Assembly (NCBI GenBank): GCA_038148895.1
Contig: JBBVGQ010000008.1
Source: Tamlana sp038148895
GTDB taxonomy: Bacteria > Bacteroidota > Bacteroidia > Flavobacteriales > Flavobacteriaceae
Length of the DNA stretch: 64,000 nucleotides
Direction: 5' to 3' (one strand)
The notes beneath the pieces are model-generated. The model was not told where the DNA came from, did no database searches, and saw nothing but the letters and a program-made list of their open reading frames with translations. A program made the position numbers and the translations under genes. Each line of letters starts with the position of its first letter. Position 1 is the stretch's first letter. Shown piece after piece: positions 19,595-26,672 of this stretch.

Positions 19595-20395
19595 TCCTGT
19601 GATTTGATTTTTAGAATTATTACCAAGCTAAAAACATAGTAAAACGGGCTTCGTTTTTAGCGTTGCGAATATACAAAAAAAAGGTAGTTATTTAAGCTCA
19701 ATCGATTAACTTAAAAGATAGAGCAAATTATAATTGTTATAATTTTAAAAAAGTAGGTTCGTAATAGCAATTTATTAATAAACGGGAAGAAAAGTTATAA
19801 AAAAACAAAAGCCATATCATTTAGAATTTAATCTATGTTGACATGGCTTTCTCGAAATAACTCTGCGTGACCAAATTAGTATTGTGCTACTAAACAAACT
19901 TAAAATTTTCATTCAAATTTTTTGGTTCAAGTTTTGTTATTTCAACGAAACATTGTTGCAATTTTCAAAATGTATTGACTTATTGCATCGTGTTTCTGTT
20001 AATTGTTTTTCTTGATACTATTAACTCCCTCTTCGTTTTCACGTTAAATTTATCAATAGCATTGCTTTCATTACAACATATACTTTCATATATACTGCTT
20101 TTTAAGCTTTCAACCATTTTAGTAATTACCTGCTTGTACGTGTAACACTTTTAATGATATCATGGTTTCTAACTTTCCCACGCATACACGTGCTGCTCGA
20201 CAACCTCAAAAAACAATTTTTTGTATAAGAACGTTACCTTATTTAGAATATAATATAAATTCGTTGTTGAGACGAAACCAACCGAACGTTGTTATTATTC
20301 CTTCTACTAAGATACGATTAAAATCCAGATTAGCCAAATTTCTCAACCAATTAGTTTTCAACAGTTTGTGAACTCGTTTTATTAACTTTTGTTAA
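19595..20395. other. Long intergenic region upstream of icd without recognised gene
   Basis: This AT-rich stretch of about 800 bp holds the icd promoter. A weak hairpin (AAAGCCAT near 19808 and ATGGCTTT at 19843-19850, 27-nt loop) and a 7-bp palindrome around 20380-20397 are visible. A 69-codon plus frame at 20162-20371 and an ATG-less minus frame near 20240-20390 have no recognisable content. No tRNA, tmRNA, RNase P or riboswitch motif was recognised. Confidence 0.5.
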
Positions 20396-20428
20396 TAAAA
20401 AAAGCCCTGAGATTTCTCAAGGCTTTTA
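20396..20428 (-). terminator. Intrinsic terminator of rplS
   Basis: On the minus strand AAAAGCCTTGAGA and TCTCAGGGCTTTT pair around a short loop and are followed by a run of T. It lies about 28 bp after the rplS stop codon. Confidence 0.85.
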
Positions 20429-20455
20429 TGCGCTGCGATTGCAGTAATAATGTTG

Positions 20456-20806
20456 TTAGTGTCTTGCTTCTTTAATTCTGGCTTTTTTACCAGTAAGACC
20501 TCTAAAGTAGTAAATTCTTGCTCTGCGCACTTTACCACGTTTATTAACTTCAATTTTTTGTAATGCTGGCAAGTTTATTGGGAAAATACGCTCTACACCA
20601 ATAGACCCAGACATTTTTCTAATTGTAAAAGTTTCTGAAGCCCCAGAACCTCTTCTTTGTATTACTGTACCTCTAAAAAACTGGGTACGAGTTTTGTTAC
20701 CCTCTTTAATTTCGTAATAAACCGTAATAGTATCACCGGCTGAAAAATCAGGTAATTCCTTTTTTGTTACAAATTCGTCTTGTACAAATTTTACTAAAGA
20801 TTCCAT
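20456..20806 (-). CDS. rplS: 50S ribosomal protein bL19
   Basis: The 116-residue product is a full-length bL19 (GDTITVYYEIKEGNKTRTQF, RGTVIQRRGSGASETFTIRK, near-C-terminal ARIYYFRGLTGKKARIKE), a protein at the 30S-50S interface. In many bacteria rplS closes an rpsP-rimM-trmD-rplS operon; here trmD lies upstream on the same strand but is separated by about 370 bp holding a hairpin and a promoter-like site, so rplS is probably transcribed alone. Confidence 0.98.
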   Translation of the reverse strand: MESLVKFVQDEFVTKKELPDFSAGDTITVYYEIKEGNKTRTQFFRGTVIQRRGSGASETFTIRKMSGSIGVERIFPINLPALQKIEVNKRGKVRRARIYYFRGLTGKKARIKEARH

Positions 20807-20880
20807 ATCTTTAAAATTAATAGTGTTTGATTCAGAACAACATTCACGATTTTCGCCAGAGGTTAACCCGAAAGTGGGTG

Positions 20881-20888
20881 CAAAGATA
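20881..20888 (-). promoter_or_regulatory. Candidate -7 element of the rplS promoter
   Basis: The minus strand reads TATCTTTG, a match to the Bacteroidota -7 consensus TAnnTTTG. No clear TTG lies 20 nt upstream, so the match is partial. The leader between it and rplS is about 70 nt and contains a small CACCC/GGGT stem near 20865-20880. Confidence 0.5.
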
Positions 20889-20984
20889 ATTAAAAAGTTA
20901 AAAGTTTAAAGTAAAAAGTTAAAAGTTTTTTGCTCTTTTATGGTGTTCCTTTTTGCTGGTTGTTTTGTGCATCTATTTACGGAT

Positions 20985-21132
20985 TTAGGTAGCAAAAAGT
21001 CAGGCTATCCGCTATATCTTTCTTGTGCTGAACTTGTTTCAGTATCTCATCATGCTTCTAGTTAAATTATAGTGCGCCTCAATTACAAACTTATACGTTA
21101 TGCACAAAAAAGGATGTCGCTGCTATCCTTAA
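20985..21132. repeat. Mosaic of dispersed-repeat-like elements between trmD and rplS
   Basis: On the minus strand, downstream of trmD, a first element reads AGGATAGCAGCGACATCC followed by T6 (about 21104-21131) and a second, related one reads AGATATAGCGGATAGCC with TTTTTG after a few bases (about 20993-21020). Between them sits a solo copy of the palindrome CTGAACTTGTTTCAG (21028-21042) that also bounds the GIY-YIG unit at 25141-25488. The first element ends in a hairpin plus T run and probably terminates trmD. Confidence 0.55.
21026..21049 (+). repeat. Solo copy of the GIY-YIG-associated palindromic repeat
   Basis: The core CTGAACTTGTTTCAG is extended on both sides by bases shared with the right end of the GIY-YIG unit (TG before and TATC after). 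No nuclease gene is next to it. Confidence 0.75.
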
Positions 21133-21175
21133 CACAAAGCCGTGGTTGAAATATATAAACAGAGATAGAAAGAGT

Positions 21176-21853
21176 TTATTCTTCCAACAAATCTGGTCGT
21201 CTTTCTTTGGTTCTTAAATAGGCTTGTTCTTCGCGCCATTTTTCAATTTTGGGCAAATTACCGCTAAATAACAATTCAGGAACCTTCCAACCTTTGTATT
21301 CTCGAGGTTTGGTGTAAATGGGCGGAGCCAATAAATTATCCTGAAATGAATCGGTTAGGGCAGAAGTTTCATTGCCCAAAACCCCTGGAATCAATCTTAT
21401 AACGGCATCACAAAGTACGGCGGCGCCAAGCTCCCCTCCGGATAGCACATAATCGCCAATCGAGATTTCTTTGGTTATAAAATGGTCGCGCACACGTTGG
21501 TCAACCCCTTTATAATGTCCACACAAGATAATGATGTTTTCTTTAAGCGATAGTTGATTGGCCATGCCCTGTTTTAAGGTTTCGCCATCGGGTGTCATGT
21601 AAATCACTTCGTCATACTGGCGTTCTGCTTTTAACGCCGAAATACATTTGTCAATGGGTTCTACCATCATCACCATACCGGCACCCCCGCCAAATTGGGT
21701 ATCGTCAACCGATTTGTAATTATCGGTGGTGTATTCTCGTAAATTATGAAAATGGACTTCAACCAGTCCCGCTTCAATAGCGCGTTTTAAAATGGAGGCT
21801 TCAAACGGACTTTTAAGCAATTCGGGCAAAACGGTTATGATATCAATACGCAT
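21176..21853 (-). CDS. trmD: tRNA (guanine37-N1)-methyltransferase TrmD
   Basis: TrmD methylates G37 next to the anticodon of tRNAs reading CNN codons and prevents +1 frameshifting. The 225-residue product has the knotted SAM-binding region (IILCGHYKGVDQRV, ISIGDYVLSGGELGAAVL) and the N-terminal MRIDIITVLPEL. The length fits the catalytic core of the family. A TATCTTTG at 21871-21878 on the minus strand is a plausible -7 promoter element 18 bp before the start. Confidence 0.97.
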   Translation of the reverse strand: MRIDIITVLPELLKSPFEASILKRAIEAGLVEVHFHNLREYTTDNYKSVDDTQFGGGAGMVMMVEPIDKCISALKAERQYDEVIYMTPDGETLKQGMANQLSLKENIIILCGHYKGVDQRVRDHFITKEISIGDYVLSGGELGAAVLCDAVIRLIPGVLGNETSALTDSFQDNLLAPPIYTKPREYKGWKVPELLFSGNLPKIEKWREEQAYLRTKERRPDLLEE

Positions 21854-21971
21854 AGCTATTGTTTAGGATGCAAAGATAGTTTTAATAAATAAATCTCATT
21901 TTGATAAATTCAACTTATCGTAGCATTAAAAATTACTCTAACATAAGATTATTAAAATGCCATAGTAATCG

Positions 21972-21979
21972 TAAATTTG
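21972..21979 (+). promoter_or_regulatory. Candidate -7 element of the yaaA promoter
   Basis: TAAATTTG matches TAnnTTTG and lies 25 bp upstream of the yaaA start. No TTG is visible at the -33 position, so the promoter is only partly supported. Confidence 0.5.
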
Positions 21980-22004
21980 AAAAAATTGAAAACTAAAGCA
22001 TTAC

Positions 22005-22763
22005 ATGAAATTAGTACTATCACCAGCAAAATCATTGGATTTTGAAAGTAAATTACCCATAGAAACATATACCCAACCGCAGTTTTTAAATCAGTCTGAA
22101 AGGCTAAACAAATTACTGAAGAAGAAATCTGCCAAAAGTTTGTCTAAACTTATGAGTATTTCGGATGCTTTGGGGCAATTGAATTATGAGCGTAATCAAA
22201 CTTGGGAATTGCCATTTACAAAAGACAATGCGAGGCAAGCTATTTATGCCTTTAGCGGTGATGTTTACCGTGGCTTGGATGCATACACTATTCCGCCAGA
22301 CAGCATTGAAAAGCTACAAAATACGGTTCGTATTCTTTCTGGTCTATATGGTTTATTAAAACCAACCGATTTAATCCAGCCTTACCGATTGGAGATGGGT
22401 ACAAAAATGCCCGTTGGAACAAAAAAGAACCTTTATGAATTCTGGAAAAAAGATATTGTTAAAGCATTAAATGAAGAGTTGGAAGACGGCGAGTTGTTCT
22501 TGAATTTGGCCAGTAACGAATATTTTAAGGCCATCGACGTAAAAGCATTAAAAGTACCTGTTGTAACCGCTACTTTTAAAGACTTCAAAAACGGTGAATA
22601 CAAAACCATAATGACCTATGCCAAATTGGCCCGTGGCTTTATGACACGTTACATTGTTGATACGAATGCAAATACCATTGACGATGTTAAGGGTTTCAAT
22701 TACGAAGGTTATAATTTTAGTGAGCCCATGTCGTCCGAAACCGAGTTGGTTTTTATAAGATAA
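22005..22763 (+). CDS. yaaA: Peroxide stress protein YaaA (UPF0246)
   Basis: The 252-residue product begins with the family hallmark MKLVLSPAKSLDFESKLP and contains YAFSGDVYRGLDA, ILSGLYGLLKPTDLIQPYRLEMGT and NLASNEYFKAI. In E. coli YaaA lowers free iron during hydrogen peroxide stress and binds DNA; its exact biochemical activity is debated. It is cytosolic. The gene stands alone and converges on the THX gene with 2 bp between the stop codons. Confidence 0.95.
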   Translation: MKLVLSPAKSLDFESKLPIETYTQPQFLNQSERLNKLLKKKSAKSLSKLMSISDALGQLNYERNQTWELPFTKDNARQAIYAFSGDVYRGLDAYTIPPDSIEKLQNTVRILSGLYGLLKPTDLIQPYRLEMGTKMPVGTKKNLYEFWKKDIVKALNEELEDGELFLNLASNEYFKAIDVKALKVPVVTATFKDFKNGEYKTIMTYAKLARGFMTRYIVDTNANTIDDVKGFNYEGYNFSEPMSSETELVFIR

Positions 22764-22765
22764 CT

Positions 22766-22900
22766 TTATTTAGGTTTGGCTTTATCCCCAACGCTAATCT
22801 TAGTTTCCACAGGTATTTTTTTCTTAATTCGTGGTCTTCTTACCCCAAAAGTTCCACGGTTAATTTTACCTCGTTTTGTTTTTTTATCGCCTTTTCCCAT
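22766..22900 (-). CDS. 30S ribosomal protein THX family (44 residues)
   Basis: This very short gene starts at the ATG ending at 22900. Its product begins MGKGDKKTKRGKINRGTFG, continues RRPRIKKK and ends in GDKAKPK. The opening and the high Lys/Arg content match the THX proteins annotated in Bacteroidota, related to Thermus Thx, a small peptide that stabilises the top of the 30S head. It converges with yaaA and has no visible partner. The strong family start and a clean stop argue that it is a real gene despite its size. Confidence 0.85.
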   Translation of the reverse strand: MGKGDKKTKRGKINRGTFGVRRPRIKKKIPVETKISVGDKAKPK

Positions 22901-23002
22901 AATGGTTAGATTTTAAATTGATTGATTTATAATTTAATAAAATGAATATTTTTGACCAAATTTTTGGTGGGTTAAAACAAAACAACTTTATTTGGTTTTA
23001 GC

Positions 23003-23698
23003 ATGTTCAGGCATAAACATCCATACAAGCCGTTCATACAAGCCGACACCCAAAAACTTATTGTGGGCACCTTGCCACCACCTCGGTTTTCAATAGGGGA
23101 ACTTTTGGAAAAGGATGTTGATTTTTGTTATGGAAGCTATTACAATTCCCTATGGTTGTATATCGATAAGATTCATAATTTAAATTTACGATACGACAAT
23201 TCAAAGGAAGCTGTGCAAGAGCGTAAAAAGTTTTTGATTAAGCATAAAATCGGGGTTTGTGATATTGTTGAAAGTTGCGAACGTGACAAAATTGATGCTT
23301 CAGATTTGGGGATGACCAATATTAAACTTAGAAACCTTATTGGCTATTTAAAGGAATTTCCAAAGGTTGATACACTTTTGTTTACTGGTGGGAACAGCAA
23401 AAACGGACCAGAATATTTTTTTAGAAAACATATTAAGGAACATAATATAAAGTTGGAATTGGTTTCAAACGAAATACCACGAATACACGAGTTCGTCATT
23501 CCAGACAAACAGGATGTGAGGTTGAGCGTAGTCGAAACCTACAAGCCACGAAAAATCAAAACAGTTTCGTTAACTTCTGCCTCAGGCTCGGCAAATCGAG
23601 CAATCGGAAGTATGCCATTATATCAGCAGTTAAAAACGAAAAATCCTGATTTTAATACTTTTGATTTTCGGGTGATGCAGTATCGGGAGTTTTTTTGA
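23003..23698 (+). CDS. Uracil-DNA-glycosylase-superfamily-like protein
   Basis: The 231-residue product shows the layout of the UDG superfamily: a motif near the N-terminus with the backbone G-T-L-P (LIVGTLPPPRFS, residues 19-30), an aromatic stretch (FCYGSYYNSLWLYI), a middle motif typical of the family (GVCDIVESCERDKIDASD, about 84-101) and a TGGNS strand-loop (about 128). It probably acts on DNA bases or is an inactive relative; substrate specificity cannot be read. A copy of a dispersed intergenic repeat motif appears inside the coding sequence at 23522-23536, in the less conserved C-terminal part. The gene is monocistronic. Confidence 0.65.
   Translation: MFRHKHPYKPFIQADTQKLIVGTLPPPRFSIGELLEKDVDFCYGSYYNSLWLYIDKIHNLNLRYDNSKEAVQERKKFLIKHKIGVCDIVESCERDKIDASDLGMTNIKLRNLIGYLKEFPKVDTLLFTGGNSKNGPEYFFRKHIKEHNIKLELVSNEIPRIHEFVIPDKQDVRLSVVETYKPRKIKTVSLTSASGSANRAIGSMPLYQQLKTKNPDFNTFDFRVMQYREFF
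23522..23536 (-). repeat. Dispersed-repeat motif inside a coding sequence
   Basis: On the minus strand it reads TTCGACTACGCTCAA, 14 of 15 bases equal to TTCGACTGCGCTCAA at 45911-45925, which forms a hairpin in an intergenic region. Here it encodes residues LSVVE of the UDG-like protein. Confidence 0.6.
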
Positions 23699-23709
23699 TA
23701 AATTAAAAA

Positions 23710-24159
23710 TCAAATAGATTTTAAGCCTTCATAAACAACAATGCTTACAGCATTTGCTAGATTTAAGCTTCTAACGTGGTCGCTGTAAAGAGGAATTTTA
23801 AAGAGGTGTTCTTTTTGTTCATAAATCAATGATTTTGGTAGCCCAACGGATTCCTTTCCAAAGATTAAAAACATGCCATCCTCAAAAGGGATATCCCAAT
23901 GTTTTTTTTCACCATGACTGGACAAAAAAGCCATTTTTTTGCCACGGTTTACTTTGAAAAACTCATCAATATTTTCGTAAGAAGTCACCTGTAAATGTTG
24001 CCAATAGTCCAATCCGGCTCGTTTAAGTCGGGTATCGTCTATTTCAAAACCAAAAGGTTTAACAAGGTGCAAATTAGAACCGGAAGCCAAAGCCAAACGA
24101 CCAATATTGCCCGTGTTATTAGGAATTTCAGGTTCGACTAAAACAATATTTAAGGGCAT
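23710..24159 (-). CDS. trmL: tRNA (cytidine/uridine-2'-O-)-methyltransferase TrmL
   Basis: TrmL (YibK) methylates the 2'-OH of nucleotide 34 in certain leucine tRNAs. The 149-residue product is a minimal SPOUT enzyme with all three motifs: MPLNIVLVEPEIPNNTGNIG at the N-terminus, LIFGKESVGLP in the middle and VRSLNLANAVSIVVYE at the C-terminus. Its ATG overlaps the stop codon of the upstream small membrane gene by one base (TAATG), so it is probably translated by reinitiation from the end of the trp operon. Confidence 0.93.
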   Translation of the reverse strand: MPLNIVLVEPEIPNNTGNIGRLALASGSNLHLVKPFGFEIDDTRLKRAGLDYWQHLQVTSYENIDEFFKVNRGKKMAFLSSHGEKKHWDIPFEDGMFLIFGKESVGLPKSLIYEQKEHLFKIPLYSDHVRSLNLANAVSIVVYEGLKSI

Positions 24160-24374
24160 TACTTTTTAGATATTTTCAAAACTATGGCGATGATTAGCAA
24201 TACAAATGGAAAACCATGTAAAAGAACATCAAACCAATCTATAAGTTGCATGCCTTTTGCTCCGCCAGCAATCCATTTTATTTTCCCCCAAATATGCGGT
24301 TCAGGGAAAAACGGAGCCAGCCCCAAGGTGAGGCAAAGCAAAATGATGATTTTAAAATCCTTGAAAATTTTCAT
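24159..24374 (-). CDS. Small membrane protein of unknown function
   Basis: The 71-residue product has two hydrophobic segments (about residues 8-24 and 50-66) separated by a Trp/Gly-rich loop (HIWGKIKWIAGGAKGMQLIDW). I do not know a function. Its start overlaps the trpA stop codon (ATGA, 4 bp) and its own stop overlaps the trmL start (TAATG), so the three genes are translationally linked. Confidence 0.75.
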   Translation of the reverse strand: MKIFKDFKIIILLCLTLGLAPFFPEPHIWGKIKWIAGGAKGMQLIDWFDVLLHGFPFVLLIIAIVLKISKK

Positions 24375-25135
24375 TCTAAAATAGAATTAACAAATTTATC
24401 AATAGTATTTATGTCTTCATTAGTGACATACTTCACAAAAGCACTTCCTATTATTGCGCCTTTTGCATATTGCGTAGCTTGGGTAAACGTTTGATTATTG
24501 CTAATACCAAAACCAATAATTTGTGGGTTTTTAAGATTCATTTTATCAATACGTTCAAAATATTGGGTTTGCTCATCACCAAAACCAGATTTTGCCCCAG
24601 TGGTGCTTGCGCTACTTACCATATAAATAAATCCGTTGGAAATAGAATCAATGTATCGGATTCGTTCGTCACTTGTTTGGGGCGTGATTAAAAACACATT
24701 GATCAGACCATATTTTTCAAAAATGGCTTGATATTCTTCATGATAAACGTCAACGGGTAAGTCCGGAATGATTAATCCATCAATACCAATTTCCTGACAT
24801 TTTTTACAAAATGCTTCTACACCATATTGAAACATAGGATTGAAGTAACCCATAATGATTAATGGAATATTCACCGTTTTTCTGATATCCTTTAGCTGGT
24901 TGAAAAGAATTTCAGTGGTCATACCATTTTTTAATGCCTTGGTTGAACTATCTTGAATGGTAGGTCCATCAGCTAATGGGTCACTAAATGGTAGACCAAT
25001 TTCAATCATATCCACCCCGTTTTTTTCCAAATCTTGAATGATGGAAACCGTATCGTTTAAATTTGGGTAACCTGCGGTAAAGTATATAGAAAGAAGCTTT
25101 TTGTCTTCAGATATTTTCTTGTTAATTCTGTTCAT
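24371..25135 (-). CDS. trpA: Tryptophan synthase alpha subunit
   Basis: TrpA cleaves indole-3-glycerol phosphate to indole and glyceraldehyde 3-phosphate and passes indole to TrpB. The 254-residue product has the signature YFTAGYPNLNDTV, the catalytic Glu in DMIEIGLPFSDPLADGP and the loop region GFIYMVSSASTTGAK. The length is slightly short of the usual 265 but the barrel is complete. It is the last trp gene, separated from trpB by the 348-bp GIY-YIG unit whose end lies 5 bp before the trpA start codon. Confidence 0.97.
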   Translation of the reverse strand: MNRINKKISEDKKLLSIYFTAGYPNLNDTVSIIQDLEKNGVDMIEIGLPFSDPLADGPTIQDSSTKALKNGMTTEILFNQLKDIRKTVNIPLIIMGYFNPMFQYGVEAFCKKCQEIGIDGLIIPDLPVDVYHEEYQAIFEKYGLINVFLITPQTSDERIRYIDSISNGFIYMVSSASTTGAKSGFGDEQTQYFERIDKMNLKNPQIIGFGISNNQTFTQATQYAKGAIIGSAFVKYVTNEDINTIDKFVNSILE

Positions 25136-25140
25136 TTTCT

Positions 25141-25169
25141 CGTCACCCTGAACTTGTTTCAGGGTCGCA
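25141..25169 (+). repeat. Left inverted repeat of the GIY-YIG unit
   Basis: It begins CGTCA and contains a perfect 8-bp stem (ACCCTGAA and TTCAGGGT, 25145-25165) around a CTTGT loop. It matches the inverted right end (25460-25488) at 24 of 29 positions by my manual alignment. Confidence 0.85.
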
Positions 25170-25174
25170 TTTAG

Positions 25175-25453
25175 TTAGATTAATAAAGTTCTTAATGTTG
25201 GATTTTTCTCTTTAATTAGATTTATTTTCCAGTCTTTATGCCAATTTTTCAATTGTTTTTCTCGAGCAATAGCTTGATTGACATCAGTAAATTCTTCGAA
25301 GTAAATTAAATCTTTAAGATTGTACTTTTTTGTAAATATCGAGCCTTTTTCTTCATTATGTTCTATTAACCTTTTCTCCAAATTAGCTGTCACTCCAACA
25401 TAGAATGTAGTCCTATATTTGTTGGTTAATATGTGAACGAAACTTTTTTTCAA
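25175..25453 (-). CDS. Small GIY-YIG endonuclease-domain protein
   Basis: The 92-residue product is a single GIY-YIG domain of the UvrC-like short type: FVHIL (residues 5-9) at the GIY strand, YVG (18-20), the Arg of the first helix (R28 in EKRLIEH) and a Glu in AIAREKQLKNW (E65). The first catalytic Tyr is replaced by His (H7), which may lower or alter nuclease activity. The gene sits between trpB and trpA in the same orientation and is bounded by inverted palindromic repeats, so it looks like the protein part of a small mobile unit. It has no relation to tryptophan synthesis. Confidence 0.9.
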   Translation of the reverse strand: MKKSFVHILTNKYRTTFYVGVTANLEKRLIEHNEEKGSIFTKKYNLKDLIYFEEFTDVNQAIAREKQLKNWHKDWKINLIKEKNPTLRTLLI

Positions 25454-25459
25454 TTTTGA

Positions 25460-25488
25460 TGTGATACTGAAACAAGTTCAGCATGACG
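25460..25488 (-). repeat. Right inverted repeat of the GIY-YIG unit
   Basis: It holds CTGAA ACAAG TTCAG and ends TGACG, immediately before the trpB stop codon (25489-25491). Its reverse complement matches the left end at 24 of 29 positions. Confidence 0.85.
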
Positions 25489-26670
25489 TTAAATTTTAAA
25501 ATATTCAATATAGTTTTGTAAATCCTTATCGCCACGACCTGATAAACTTACAACAATAACATCGTCTTGTTTAAACGTCTTTTGCTCAAAAATGGCCAAA
25601 GCGTGCGAGCTCTCAATGGCAGGAATAATGCCTTCCAATTTACATAATTCTAATCCAGCTTTCATCGCTTCATCATCTGTTATGGCCATAAATTCGGCAC
25701 GTCCCGTTTTACATAAATGCGCATGCATAGGGCCAACACCAGGATAATCTAAACCAGCTGAAATGGAGTAAGGCTCAGTAATTTGTCCATCTTTGGTTTG
25801 CATCAACATGGTTTTACAACCGTGAATAATGCCTTCTTTTCCTAAAACTGAAGTTGCCGCACTTTCACCAGAATCAACGCCCAAACCAGCAGCTTCAACA
25901 GCGATAATTCCAACTTCTGGTTCATGTAAATAATGGTAAAAAGTACCAGCGGCGTTACTTCCACCACCAATACACGCCACTACGTAATCAGGTTTTTCTG
26001 TTCCTTCATGTTCTTTTAACTGCCATTTAATTTCCTCTGAAATAACTGATTGAAAACGTGTTACCATATCAGGATACGGATGTGGGCCAATAGCTGAACC
26101 AATAATATAATGGGTGTTTACAGGGTTGTTAATCCAATCGCGAATGGCTTCGTTGGTTGCGTCCTTTAAGGTGCGGCTTCCAGACAAAGCAGGAACAACA
26201 GTAGCTCCCAACATTTTCATTCTAGCAACGTTCGGCGCTTGACGTGCAATATCAATTTCACCCATGTACACAATACATTCCAATCCCATTAAAGCACAAA
26301 CCGTGGCCGTAGCAACACCATGTTGGCCAGCACCAGTTTCGGCAATAATTCGGGTTTTGCCCAAACGTTTTGCCATAAGTATTTGACCAATTGTATTATT
26401 GATTTTATGTGCCCCGGTATGGTTTAAATCTTCACGTTTTAAATAGATTTTGGTATTGTATTTTTCGGAAAGGCGTTTTGCAAAATAGAGTGGGGAAGGA
26501 CGCCCAACATAATCCTTTAAAAGTTGGTTGAACTCTTTTTTAAACTCGGGTTCTGCCATGACCTTTAAATAGTTTTGGCGTAATTCTTCCACGTTTGGAT
26601 AGAGCATTTCAGGGATAAATGCACCTCCAAATTCACCATAATAACCTTTTTCGTCAACGTTATAATTCAT
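25489..26670 (-). CDS. trpB: Tryptophan synthase beta subunit
   Basis: TrpB condenses indole with serine through pyridoxal phosphate to give tryptophan. The 393-residue product is the TrpB1 type. The PLP lysine is K89 in LNHTGAHKINN, and the phosphate-binding glycine loop is CIGGGSNAAGTF. The start YGEFGGAFIPEML and the C-terminal VSLSGRGDKD are also typical. It follows trpF by 2 bp. The GIY-YIG unit begins directly at its stop codon without changing the C-terminus. Confidence 0.98.
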   Translation of the reverse strand: MNYNVDEKGYYGEFGGAFIPEMLYPNVEELRQNYLKVMAEPEFKKEFNQLLKDYVGRPSPLYFAKRLSEKYNTKIYLKREDLNHTGAHKINNTIGQILMAKRLGKTRIIAETGAGQHGVATATVCALMGLECIVYMGEIDIARQAPNVARMKMLGATVVPALSGSRTLKDATNEAIRDWINNPVNTHYIIGSAIGPHPYPDMVTRFQSVISEEIKWQLKEHEGTEKPDYVVACIGGGSNAAGTFYHYLHEPEVGIIAVEAAGLGVDSGESAATSVLGKEGIIHGCKTMLMQTKDGQITEPYSISAGLDYPGVGPMHAHLCKTGRAEFMAITDDEAMKAGLELCKLEGIIPAIESSHALAIFEQKTFKQDDVIVVSLSGRGDKDLQNYIEYFKI

Positions 26671-26672
26671 GA

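Noticed and set aside
19807..19850. Hairpin upstream of icd as a terminator or riboswitch
   Set aside because: The stem is only 8 bp with a 27-nt loop, no gene ends next to it, and no riboswitch core is recognisable.
20162..20371. A 69-codon plus-strand frame between icd and rplS
   Set aside because: It has no recognisable family, an unlikely composition and no promoter or ribosome-binding evidence.
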